A stretch of DNA of 64,000 bases, taken from Brachybacterium paraconglomeratum (GTDB lineage Bacteria > Actinomycetota > Actinomycetes > Actinomycetales > Dermabacteraceae). Positions 26,519-34,446 of the stretch are shown here, in pieces. Numbering within the stretch: the first letter of the stretch is position 1; the number at the start of each line of letters is the position of its first letter. Both the position numbers and the translations under genes were made by a program. The stretch spans positions 79,592-143,591 of the forward strand of contig NZ_ML133859.1 in the NCBI RefSeq assembly GCF_003994255.1, in the 5' to 3' direction. Below the pieces are notes generated by a model, which saw only the letters and a program-made list of their open reading frames with translations, was not told the DNA's origin and did not search any database.

Positions 26519-27580
26519 TCAGCGCCCCCGAGCCATCCCCACCGACTCCCGCTCGACGAGCGGGCAGTCGACGACCACGAGACCCGCGTCGTCGCCCGCC
26601 GCCTCGCCCTCCAGTCGCGCGAACAGCGCAGCCATCGCCCGGCGTCCCATCTCCTCGTGGGGCAGGGCGATCGTCGTGAGCTTCGGAACGAGCCGCTCGG
26701 CGAAGAAGTCCTCGTCATCGAAGCCGATCACCGAGAGATCCCCCGGAACGGAGATTCCCGCCGCGGCCGCGGCCTGGAGCACCCCGGCAGCGACCCGGTC
26801 ACGGATGCAGAACACACCCGTCGGCGGGTCCTCCCCCGCGAACAGCCGGGCGGCGGCCCGGTAGCCGTCGTCGATCTGCCACCCGGCCTTCACCATCCGC
26901 GGTTCGAGGCCTGCGTCCGCCAGCTCGTCACGAAAGCCGGCCTCCCGCTCGAGAACGGCCACGGAGCGATCGTCGCCGGAGAGCATGGCGATCCGCCGAT
27001 GACCGGTCTCGATCAGGCGACGAGCAGCACGTCGGGCGCCGCCGTAGTCGTCGGGCACGAAGGTGGGCGGCAGCTCGGCACCCTCGCCGCGCTCGTCCGC
27101 CCCGGGCGGCACCGGTTCGTGGTTCGCCAGCACCAGCGGGATCCCCGGGGGCACGACGGGGAGGGGGCCCCTCATGCGGCCCATGGTCGCGTAGAGCAGT
27201 CCGTCGACCTGGCGCTCGGCAAGGAGGCGGGCGGCATCCTCGACGGTGTGGTCGCGCAGCGAGAGGTCCACGGTGATCACGAGGTGATCGTGCCGGGCGG
27301 CGACCATCGAGGCGGCGCGCGCCATACGGCCGGCGAAGGGCGAGGTCGCGATCTCGTCGGTGATGAGACCGATCGTGCGCGAGCGACGCTCCTTGAGGGA
27401 GATCGCGAGGGCCGAGCGGGTGTAGCCGAGCTCGGCGGCGGCGGCGAGCACGCGCTGCTGGGTGGCCACGGCGACCGTCCCCTCCACACGTCCGTTGAGC
27501 ACCATCGAGACGGTGGCCCGCGAGACACCGGCACGCGCCGCGACGTCGGCGGAGGTGGGGCGGCGGGACGGGGAGCTCAC
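26519..27580 (-). CDS. LacI family transcriptional regulator
   Basis: A 353-residue repressor. The N-terminal helix-turn-helix is TSADVAARAGVSRATVSMVL, followed by the hinge helix near residue 55-60 and a periplasmic-binding-like sensor domain (IGLITDEIATSPFAGRM; IAMLSGDDRSVAVLEREAGF; SVIGFDDEDFFAERL). GTG 27580 is preferred to the longer frame because TACCCT (27588-27593) lies 7 nt upstream, pointing to a leaderless message. It likely binds the two ACACGTGT palindromes before the sugar transport/GH32 operon and is released by the imported sugar or a derivative. Confidence 0.88.
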   Translation of the reverse strand: MSSPSRRPTSADVAARAGVSRATVSMVLNGRVEGTVAVATQQRVLAAAAELGYTRSALAISLKERRSRTIGLITDEIATSPFAGRMARAASMVAARHDHLVITVDLSLRDHTVEDAARLLAERQVDGLLYATMGRMRGPLPVVPPGIPLVLANHEPVPPGADERGEGAELPPTFVPDDYGGARRAARRLIETGHRRIAMLSGDDRSVAVLEREAGFRDELADAGLEPRMVKAGWQIDDGYRAAARLFAGEDPPTGVFCIRDRVAAGVLQAAAAAGISVPGDLSVIGFDDEDFFAERLVPKLTTIALPHEEMGRRAMAALFARLEGEAAGDDAGLVVVDCPLVERESVGMARGR

Positions 27581-27678
27581 AGCTCGTAGGGTACGCGGCT
27601 CCTCCGACCGGCGGCGGGCCGGGATCCGTGGCCCCTTCCCCGCGTTCCCGGCTAGTCGTCCTGTGCCCGCCCGGCGGC

Positions 27679-28533
27679 TCACACCACCGCGGTCATCCCG
27701 CCGTCGACGTGGAGGGTCTGGCCGTTGACGAAGCGGCTCGCGTCGGAGGCGAGGAACACCAGCGGGCCGACGAGGTCCTCGACGTCGCCCCAGTGCCCGT
27801 CGGGAGTGCGTCGGGCGACCCAGGCGGAGAACTCCTCGTCCTCGACCAGGGCCTTCGTGAGCTCGGTGGCGAAGTAGCCGGGGGCGAGGGTGTTGACCTG
27901 GATGCCGTGAGGGGCGAGGTCCGCCGCGAGGCCCTTGGTGAACATCGCGATCCCGCCCTTGGTCGCGCTGTAGGCGGCGATCGAGGGGCGGGCGAGCTGG
28001 GACTGGACCGAGCCGATCTGCACGATCTTCCCGCTGCCGCGCGCGATCATGCCGCGGGCGACGCGGCGGGCGCAGTAGAAGGCGGCGGAGAGGTTCGTGG
28101 CCAGCAGCGCATCCCAGTCCTCGTCGGCGAACTCCGCGATCGGCGCCCGACGCTGGATGCCGGCGTTGTTGACCAGCACGTCCGGGGTGCCGTGCGCGGC
28201 CTCGATGGCGGTCAGCGCCGCGTCGACGGCGGCGGGGTCGGTGACGTCGAAGCCGGCCGAGAGGACCTCCGGCACCTCGCCGGCCCCGCCCGTCGCCTCG
28301 GCGCCGACGCCGGTCCCGTCGGCGGCGGTGGTCCCGTCGGCCGCGCCCGCGCGCTCCGCGGCGACGGCGGCGGCGATCTCCTCGGCCGCGGCAGCAGCGC
28401 GTCCCGCGTCCCGGCCATGGACGATCACCCGCGCCCCTGCCCGGACGAGGCCGGTGGCGAGCGCACGGCCGATGCCGCGGGTGGAGCCGGTGACCAGGGC
28501 GGTGCGGCCGGTGAGGTCGAACAGGTCGGACAC
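27679..28533 (-). CDS. SDR family oxidoreductase, gluconate 5-dehydrogenase (IdnO)-like
   Basis: A 284-residue short-chain dehydrogenase. It has the cofactor motif TGSTRGIG, NNAG (in VLVNNAGIQRR), the active-site Tyr-x-x-x-Lys (YSATK) with Ser in IGSVQSQ, and a long C-terminal match to IdnO (APGYFATELTKALVEDEEF, then RTP and GHWGD). IdnO interconverts 5-ketogluconate and gluconate. Unlike the usual length of about 254, it carries an extra Ala/Gly/Thr-rich stretch (about residues 55-85) between beta-3 and the following strand. GTG 28533 is the start. Last gene of the sugar-acid operon running from 32001. Confidence 0.82.
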   Translation of the reverse strand: MSDLFDLTGRTALVTGSTRGIGRALATGLVRAGARVIVHGRDAGRAAAAAEEIAAAVAAERAGAADGTTAADGTGVGAEATGGAGEVPEVLSAGFDVTDPAAVDAALTAIEAAHGTPDVLVNNAGIQRRAPIAEFADEDWDALLATNLSAAFYCARRVARGMIARGSGKIVQIGSVQSQLARPSIAAYSATKGGIAMFTKGLAADLAPHGIQVNTLAPGYFATELTKALVEDEEFSAWVARRTPDGHWGDVEDLVGPLVFLASDASRFVNGQTLHVDGGMTAVV

Positions 28534-28622
28534 GATGTCTCTCCTTCGTGAGGAATGTGCGGGGGCGTGGTCGGACGAGGAGGCCCGGGCCGTGGAACGG
28601 GCCCGGGCCTGCTTGGAGGATC

Positions 28623-30077
28623 TCAGGCCCGTGCGGGGCTCGACGTCTCGTCCGCGGCGCCGGAGCCGGGGACGACGGCGGCCTCGGCCTCGTAGGCGGA
28701 GTCCTTCTCGGTGGTGGACAGCCGGATCGCGTCCTCGGTGCGCAGCAGGTCGCGGCCGCGGGTCTCGGGGACCAGGAAGGTGGAGGCGGTGGTGATCGCG
28801 GCGAGTGTCGCCATGTACAGGCCCAGCACGATCCAGTTGCCGTCGGTCCAGGCCATCAGGGAGGCGCCGAGCACGCCGGCGAGGCCGCCGGCCAGCACCG
28901 CGGAGAGCTCGCGGGCCATGGCCACGCCGAGATAGCGGTGACGGTTGCCGAAGAGCTCGGGGAGCATCGCGCACTGCGGGCCGAGCATGGAGTTCACGGC
29001 CACGCCGATGCCGATCGCGACCACGGCGATCGAGAGTCCGGTGCTGCCCAGCGACAGCATCCACCAGGCCGGGAAGCTGTAGACCAGCATGAACACGGCG
29101 CCGAAGCGGTAGACGGGCACGCGCCCCACCTTGTCGGAGATCGCGCCGGTCAGCGGCACGGAGAACACGCCGATGAGGCTGCCGAGGGTCACGCCCCAGG
29201 CGACGGAGCCGCGGTCCAGGCCGATCGCGGCGGAGGTGACGAAGGCGAGGGAGACGGACTGGAAGAGGTAGGAGCCGCCGTTCTCGGCCATGCGCAGGCC
29301 GATGCCGGTGACCACGCCCGGCAGGCCCTTGGTGAAGATGTCGCGCAGCGGCCGCTCGGCGGTCTGCTCGCGCTTCTCGAGGTGCACGAAGGTGGGGGTC
29401 TCCTCGAGCTTCGCCCGGATCCACAGCGCCACCAGGATCAGCACCACGGAGGCGAGGAACGGCAGGCGCCAGCCCCAGGAGAGGAACTGCTCCTCGGGCA
29501 GCAGCGTCAGGGCGGAGAAGGCGAGGCCGGCCAGCAGGGTGCCGGCCTGGATGCCGACGAAGGGCAGGGCGGAGAAGAAGCCGCGCCGTTTCACGGGGGC
29601 GTACTCGGCCATCAGCACGGTGGAGCCGGCCTGTTCGGCGCCCGCGCCGAAGCCCTGGGCGAGCCGCAGGACCACGAGCAGCGCGGGGGCGAGCGCGCCG
29701 ACGGACTCGTAGGTGGGCAGCACGCCGATCAGCATGGACGAGCCGCCCATCAGCACGATCGTGGTGACCAGCACGAAGCGTCGGCCGACCTTGTCGCCGA
29801 GCAGGCCGAAGACGAGGCCGCCGATGGGGCGGGCCGCGAAGCCGACGCCGTAGACGCCGAAGGCGGCGATGAGGGCCATCGCGGGATTGGACTGGTCGAA
29901 GAACAGCTGGTTGAAGACCAGGGCGGTCATCAGGCCGTACATCGCGAAGTCGAAGTACTCCAGCGCGCTGCCGACGCTCGAGGAGAGCGTGGCCCGGCGC
30001 AGGTTCGCCTGGTACTCGCGGTCCGCGTCGGCGGCGACCGCATCAGGCGGGGTCGTGGGGCTGGGGGTGGAGCTCAT
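28623..30077 (-). CDS. MFS transporter, metabolite:H+ symporter (MHS) family
   Basis: A 484-residue 12-helix transporter. ALEYFDFAMYGLMTAL in helix 1, the loop 2-3 motif GDKVGRRFVL and the helix 4-5 region QGFGAGAEQAGSTVLMAEYAP identify the MHS (ShiA/ProP/citrate) branch, which brings in organic acids with protons. Position between an IdnO-like enzyme and an IclR regulator suggests a sugar acid (gluconate, idonate or ketogluconate) as cargo; that is inference. Both termini are hydrophilic. Confidence 0.88.
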   Translation of the reverse strand: MSSTPSPTTPPDAVAADADREYQANLRRATLSSSVGSALEYFDFAMYGLMTALVFNQLFFDQSNPAMALIAAFGVYGVGFAARPIGGLVFGLLGDKVGRRFVLVTTIVLMGGSSMLIGVLPTYESVGALAPALLVVLRLAQGFGAGAEQAGSTVLMAEYAPVKRRGFFSALPFVGIQAGTLLAGLAFSALTLLPEEQFLSWGWRLPFLASVVLILVALWIRAKLEETPTFVHLEKREQTAERPLRDIFTKGLPGVVTGIGLRMAENGGSYLFQSVSLAFVTSAAIGLDRGSVAWGVTLGSLIGVFSVPLTGAISDKVGRVPVYRFGAVFMLVYSFPAWWMLSLGSTGLSIAVVAIGIGVAVNSMLGPQCAMLPELFGNRHRYLGVAMARELSAVLAGGLAGVLGASLMAWTDGNWIVLGLYMATLAAITTASTFLVPETRGRDLLRTEDAIRLSTTEKDSAYEAEAAVVPGSGAADETSSPARA

Positions 30078-30140
30078 GGGACATCTCCTTCGATGGCTCA
30101 GAGAGGGGCCGACGGGCCCCGGGGGTGTTCTGCGCCGGGG

Positions 30141-30899
30141 TCAGCCGGCGGGTCGGAGGAACGGGTTGGTGAGCTGGGTCGCGACGCCGAGGGCGGCGCG
30201 GCCGAGGCGCTCGATGGTCTGTTCGTCGGCCTCGGCGGCGGGGAGCGCGACGCCGAGGGCGAGGGGCGGGTCGGTGGGTCGCCAGGGCTCCAGCGGCACG
30301 GCCACGCCCCAGATCCCCTCCAGCCCGCGGCCGGGGTCGACGGACCAGCCGCGCTCGCGGGTCTCGGCGATCTGGGCGCGGATCTGCTCCGCCGACGGCA
30401 GGTCGGGCGCCTCGGTGCGGGCGATGGTCTCGTCGATGCGGTCGTCGTCCAGCCGCGAGAGCATCGCGAGCCCGGCGCCGGTGGTGACGGCGGCCAGGCG
30501 CGAGCCCAGCGGGGTGCCGAGCCGGTGGGCGCGTCCCTCGTGCCGGGCGAGGTAGAGGGAGTACTCCCCGTCGAGCATCGCGACCTGCACCACCTCCCCG
30601 CGCAGCACCGGGTCGGCCTCGACGACGCCGTAGAACTCACGGATCTGGTTGAACTCCTGGGCGAAGGCGCCGCCGAGCTCGGCGGTGCGTCGGCCCAGGC
30701 GGTAGCCGGCCTCGACGCGGCGGATCATCCCGCCGTCCTCGAGGACGGCGCAGATGTTGGAGGTGGAGGACTTCGCGGCACCGAGGGCGCGGGCGAGGTC
30801 GGAGAGGGTCAGCGGGGCGCCGCCCGACTGCTCGAGCAGCTCGAGCACGCGCAGCGCGCGGGTGACGGCGGGGGCGGGGTCGCGGGTCGTCTCGGGCAT
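30141..30899 (-). CDS. IclR family transcriptional regulator
   Basis: A 252-residue regulator with an N-terminal winged helix (TLSDLARALGAAKSSTSNICAVLEDGGMI) and the IclR effector domain (YSLYLARHEGRAHRLGTPLG, then AGLAMLSRLDDDRIDETIAR). The length is normal. Lying inside the sugar-acid operon (19 nt after the hydroxyacid dehydrogenase gene, 63 nt before the transporter gene), it probably controls this operon and the divergent dehydrogenase gene through the inverted repeats at 32062-32095. Confidence 0.87.
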   Translation of the reverse strand: MPETTRDPAPAVTRALRVLELLEQSGGAPLTLSDLARALGAAKSSTSNICAVLEDGGMIRRVEAGYRLGRRTAELGGAFAQEFNQIREFYGVVEADPVLRGEVVQVAMLDGEYSLYLARHEGRAHRLGTPLGSRLAAVTTGAGLAMLSRLDDDRIDETIARTEAPDLPSAEQIRAQIAETRERGWSVDPGRGLEGIWGVAVPLEPWRPTDPPLALGVALPAAEADEQTIERLGRAALGVATQLTNPFLRPAG

Positions 30900-30918
30900 G
30901 GTCGCTCGGCCTTCCGGC

Positions 30919-32001
30919 TCAGTAGAACTCGACGGTGTCGACCCGGTTGGCGAGCTCCTCGCCGTCCAGGAAGTGGCGGAGGTTCTCGATGAACTGCGCG
31001 ACGATCCGCTCCTCCTCGCGCCGGTCGAGCGCCGCGGTGTGCGGGCTGATCAGCACGTTCGGGTGGTCCCAGAGGGGGCTGTCGGCGGTGAGCGGCTCGC
31101 GGGAGACGACGTCGAGGGCGGCGAAGCCGATGCGGCCGGTCTCGAGGGCGTCCAGCAGCGCCGGCTCGTCGACGACGGTGCCGCGGCCGACGTTGACCAG
31201 GATCGTCCCGGGCCGCACGGCGCCGAGCACCTCCTGGCCGACGAGGCCGACGGTGGCGTCGGTGCCGGGGAGGGTCACGACGATCGCATCGACGTCGGCG
31301 GCCGCGCTCGCGAGGTCCTCGATCGGGACGAGCTCGTCGACGCCCTCGACGGGGGCGCCGGAGCGGGTGGTGCCCAGCACGGTCGCGCCGACGGCGTGGA
31401 ACAGCGCCGCGCAGGCCTTCCCGATGCCGCCGAGGCCGACGACCAGCACCCGCATGGTGTCGAGCTGGCGCATCTCCCAGCGTGGGGACCAGTCGTGGTC
31501 GCGCTGCTGGTCGAGGAGGCGGGGCAGGGTCTTCGCGCCGGCGAGCACGCCGAGCAGGGCGAACTCCGCGAGCGGGCCGCCGTGGGTGCCGGCGCTGGTG
31601 GTGACGGCGATGCGCTCGAGCTGCTCGGGCGCGAGGCCGGCGGCGCGCAGCTGGGAGCCGCCGCCGGCGGCCATGGTCATCACCCAGCGCAGGCGCGGGT
31701 TGGCGCTCGCGGTGCGCGCGAACTGGGAGGGGTCGACGTCGGGGAGGGAGAAGAGGACGTCGGCGCTGTCGACCATTTCCTCGAAGCGGCGCTGCTGCTC
31801 CTCGGTGCGCTGGTGGGCGGGGTCGCCGTCCCAGTCGGCGGGGAAGCGGCGGGGGCGGTAGAGCTCGTGGTCGCGGACCACCTCGACGCGCGGCTCGGCC
31901 TGCTCGATGCGGGCGCAGAGCTCCTCGGGGAGGTCCACGCCGATCACGACGCGGGGGCGGGCGGCATCGGCGGGGGCGGGCTGTGCGGGGGTGGTCGTCA
32001 T
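30919..32001 (-). CDS. D-isomer-specific 2-hydroxyacid dehydrogenase
   Basis: A 360-residue NAD(P)-dependent enzyme. The Rossmann motif is VVGLGGIGKACAALF; the catalytic Arg lies in NVGRGTVVDEPALL, Glu around DVVSREPL and His in ISPHTAALD. The N-terminal substrate domain contains a Arg/Pro-rich stretch (ELYRPRRFPADWDGD). The GhrA/GhrB-like branch reduces 2-ketogluconate, glyoxylate or hydroxypyruvate. As first gene of the sugar-acid operon, a 2-ketoacid reductase role fits. Start at ATG 32001, preceded by GGAGCG. Confidence 0.83.
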   Translation of the reverse strand: MTTTPAQPAPADAARPRVVIGVDLPEELCARIEQAEPRVEVVRDHELYRPRRFPADWDGDPAHQRTEEQQRRFEEMVDSADVLFSLPDVDPSQFARTASANPRLRWVMTMAAGGGSQLRAAGLAPEQLERIAVTTSAGTHGGPLAEFALLGVLAGAKTLPRLLDQQRDHDWSPRWEMRQLDTMRVLVVGLGGIGKACAALFHAVGATVLGTTRSGAPVEGVDELVPIEDLASAAADVDAIVVTLPGTDATVGLVGQEVLGAVRPGTILVNVGRGTVVDEPALLDALETGRIGFAALDVVSREPLTADSPLWDHPNVLISPHTAALDRREEERIVAQFIENLRHFLDGEELANRVDTVEFY

Positions 32002-32061
32002 CGACGCTCCTTCGCTCGGACGGGACGGTCTGCGGTGACTGCGGGGCGAGCGTACCCCAGA

Positions 32062-32106
32062 TTCAGTGGAGTGAACAGCGTCCACTCCAGTGGACTGACG
32101 TAGTCT
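32062..32106. promoter_or_regulatory. Inverted-repeat cluster in a divergent promoter region (likely IclR operator)
   Basis: Overlapping inverted repeats lie between the divergent dehydrogenase genes: TGGAGTG (32067-32073) with CACTCCA (32083-32089), and GTCCACT-CC-AGTGGAC (32080-32095). They abut TAGTCT (32101-32106), a -10-like hexamer 6 nt before the ATG at 32113. The IclR-type protein in the operon is the natural candidate to bind here. Confidence 0.62.
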
Positions 32107-32112
32107 GTCGCC

Positions 32113-33021
32113 ATGCGAATCGACGACGCTTCCTCCACGCCCTCCCCCGCCCGCGCGCGCCTGGGCGTGATCGGCCTGGGCTCGATGGGAGAGCCGATGG
32201 CCGGACATCTTCTCGCCGCGCACGGCGCCCTCGTGGTCCACTCCCGCAGCCGCAAGAAGTCGCTGCTCGAGGCCGGTTCGACCTGGGCGGACACCCCTCG
32301 CGAGCTCGCCGAGCAGGTCGATGCCGTGCTCGTGATGCTCCCGGACCTGCCCCAGCTCACCCCGATGCTCGAGGGCCCGGACGGCCTGCTCGCCGCGGGC
32401 CGGGAGCTGCTGCTCATGATCGGCTCGACGAGCTCCCCGCGCGGGGTGCGCGAGCTCGCGGAGCGGCTGGTCGGCGAGGCGGGCGGCCGGGTGCGCCTCG
32501 TGGACGTGCCGGTCTCCGGGGGCGAGGCCGGGGCGCGGGCGGGGACGCTGTCGATCATGGCCGGCGGCGCCGAGGAGGACGTCCGACGGGCGGCGACGCT
32601 CCTCGCTCCCTGCGGGACGGTGCGCCACCTCGGCCCGCTGGGCGCCGGCGAGGTCGCGAAGGCGTGCAACCAGATGATCGTCGGCGCGACGATGATGGCG
32701 ATCTCCGAGGCGACCGTCCTCGCCGAGCGCAGCGGCATCGCCCCGGCGGACCTGTTCGAGGTGCTCGAGGGCGGCTACGCGGGCTCGACGCTGCTGGCGG
32801 ACAAGCGCGACAAGCTCGTCACCGGCGACTACTCCCCCGGCGGCATCGCCGCGTACATGACCAAGGACCTCGGCTTCGCGGCCGACGTCGCCGAGGACAC
32901 CGGCACCTCGCCCGCCCTGCTCGGTGCACTGCGAGGCGCGTACGACGAGCTGGTCGCGGCGGGCCTCGGCGAGGAGGACCTCTCGGTGGCGCGGCGCTTC
33001 GTCGCCGAGCGCGGCGCCTGA
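32113..33021 (+). CDS. NAD(P)-dependent beta-hydroxyacid dehydrogenase (GarR/3-hydroxyisobutyrate dehydrogenase-like)
   Basis: A 302-residue 6-phosphogluconate-dehydrogenase-fold enzyme. GVIGLGSMGEPMAGHLL binds the cofactor, DVPVSGGEAGARAGTLSIMA is the substrate loop, and AGEVAKACNQMIVGATM contains the catalytic Lys and Asn. The branch includes tartronate semialdehyde reductase GarR, 3-hydroxyisobutyrate dehydrogenase and L-threonate dehydrogenase. It is transcribed divergently from the sugar-acid operon and probably takes part in the same catabolic route. A leaderless transcript is suggested by TAGTCT 6 nt upstream. Confidence 0.85.
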   Translation: MRIDDASSTPSPARARLGVIGLGSMGEPMAGHLLAAHGALVVHSRSRKKSLLEAGSTWADTPRELAEQVDAVLVMLPDLPQLTPMLEGPDGLLAAGRELLLMIGSTSSPRGVRELAERLVGEAGGRVRLVDVPVSGGEAGARAGTLSIMAGGAEEDVRRAATLLAPCGTVRHLGPLGAGEVAKACNQMIVGATMMAISEATVLAERSGIAPADLFEVLEGGYAGSTLLADKRDKLVTGDYSPGGIAAYMTKDLGFAADVAEDTGTSPALLGALRGAYDELVAAGLGEEDLSVARRFVAERGA

Positions 33022-33234
33022 GCCGGGCACGGTCCGGGCCCCGGCGCTGCACATGCACCGCCCGAACCGAACGCACTCGGTGCACTGATTGCTCGGCGCC
33101 CGAACGTCGCCCTACCACGATCGCCGGCCGCCGCCTCGGTCCCTCCGTCCTGCGCGGCGGCGCGCTGCACGCCGATACTGGCCGCATCGGGCGGCCGCCC
33201 CGCCCGCCCCACACCCGACAACCGGGAGGACCCT

Positions 33235-33519
33235 GTGACCGTCGTGAAGATCAACCGTCTCGCCGTCCCCGCCGCGCAGGCAGGCGAACTCGAGAAGCGC
33301 TTCGCCGCCCGGAAGCACTCCGTGGACGGGGCGCCCGGCTTCGAGGGCTTCGAGCTGCTGCGCCCGGTCGCGGGCGAGGAGCACTACTTCGTCCTGACCC
33401 GCTGGGCGGATGAGGAGAGCTTCCGGGCCTGGGTCGAGCAGCGCGAGTCGCGGGATCCGTCGACCACGGTCTCCCGGGCCGAGGGGATGCTCGAGTTCGA
33501 GGTCGTCGACCTGGAGTGA
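33235..33519 (+). CDS. ABM-fold protein, MhuD-like (heme-degrading monooxygenase family), lacking the heme-ligand His
   Basis: A 94-residue dimeric ferredoxin-like (antibiotic biosynthesis monooxygenase) protein. It aligns without gaps to Mycobacterium tuberculosis MhuD, as I recall that sequence, over the first 66 residues, keeping Asn7 (VVKIN), the PGFEGFELLRPV core and Trp66 (FRAW). In MhuD the axial heme ligand is His75; here that loop is about four residues shorter and holds only Arg, Asp, Pro, Ser and Thr (ESRDPSTTVSRAEG). Heme degradation is thus uncertain. GTG start with GGGAGGA upstream. Stand-alone gene with a 213-nt upstream gap that includes GATACT, a possible -10. Confidence 0.8.
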   Translation: MTVVKINRLAVPAAQAGELEKRFAARKHSVDGAPGFEGFELLRPVAGEEHYFVLTRWADEESFRAWVEQRESRDPSTTVSRAEGMLEFEVVDLE

Positions 33520-33669
33520 CTCGGGCGCTCGGCCCGCCGTTCCGCCCCTGCCTCTCCACCCTCCCGCCTCGCTCGGCCGACGCGGGGGCGGGGAGAACTC
33601 CCCATGGCCTCCTTACCTCCGGGTCTCTAGTCTTCGGAAGCACGGAACACGAGCCTCGGAGGGAAGCAG

Positions 33670-34446
33670 ATGGCGGCGTTCACCGCTGCACTGGACAGCA
33701 CACTCGTGCGCGATGCCGCCGCACGGGCACGGGACGCCGGTGCGGACCTCAATCCGCTGTGGCGGACCATGATCACCGTCCCCGATGACCCGTCCCCCGG
33801 TGCGGCCGAGCACGATCCCGAGCACGAGACGCTCATCCGGCGCGCCCTGACCGCACCGTGCGTGGCCGCGGTCAGCGTGACCCCTGCCGACGGTACGCGC
33901 ATCGAGCTGCAGATCTCCGTCGATGCCGAGGGAGCCGTCGTCTGCGCCCGGCGGGGCGACGGAGCGGCCGGCTGGTCGCCGGTGGACGCGGAGTCGCTCC
34001 CGGAGATCGTCGTGTCGATGGCCCCTCCGGGATCCCGCCTGGCGGCCCCGGCGTCCATGACCACTCGCTCGAAGGCCACGCGTCTGCAGTTGAGCAGGGC
34101 ACAGGTCGAGCAGATCCGCAGCGCCGTCGAGCACGGCGACACCGCCGACAGCGCCATCGCTGCGCTCCCGGATCTCGATCCCGACCTGCGCGATGCGCTG
34201 ACCAGCACGGGTGATCGCGCGAGCCTCGCGATCCACCTCATCCCGCCCGCTCCGGAGGAGAGCGTGACCCTCCTGCGCCGGTGGACCAGCGGGGAGCGGA
34301 GACTCTACAGCGCCGACGGGCCGGCGGGGCCCCTCGCCGGGGTGCACCCGGTCGAGGACGGGGACTTCTTCGGCACCGTGATCCCCCTGCTGCAGGAGGG
34401 CGCGAGGATCGCCCGGGCGCACTCGCCGGCCGGAGGTGCGGCATGA
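33670..34446 (+). CDS. EspG-like protein, putative type VII secretion chaperone
   Basis: A 258-residue cytoplasmic protein with no signal peptide. Its alternating alpha/beta pattern, the repeated TPADGTRIELQISVDAEGAVVC and RRWTSGERRLYSADGP strands, and the late VHPVEDGDFFGTVIPLLQEG helix look like EspG, the ESX secretion-associated chaperone family, but similarity is weak and read by eye. Strong context support: its stop overlaps by 4 nt (ATGA) the start of a gene encoding a WXG100-domain lipase. Good ribosome site (GGAGG, 7 nt upstream). It could also be an unrelated adaptor of that effector. Confidence 0.55.
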   Translation: MAAFTAALDSTLVRDAAARARDAGADLNPLWRTMITVPDDPSPGAAEHDPEHETLIRRALTAPCVAAVSVTPADGTRIELQISVDAEGAVVCARRGDGAAGWSPVDAESLPEIVVSMAPPGSRLAAPASMTTRSKATRLQLSRAQVEQIRSAVEHGDTADSAIAALPDLDPDLRDALTSTGDRASLAIHLIPPAPEESVTLLRRWTSGERRLYSADGPAGPLAGVHPVEDGDFFGTVIPLLQEGARIARAHSPAGGAA

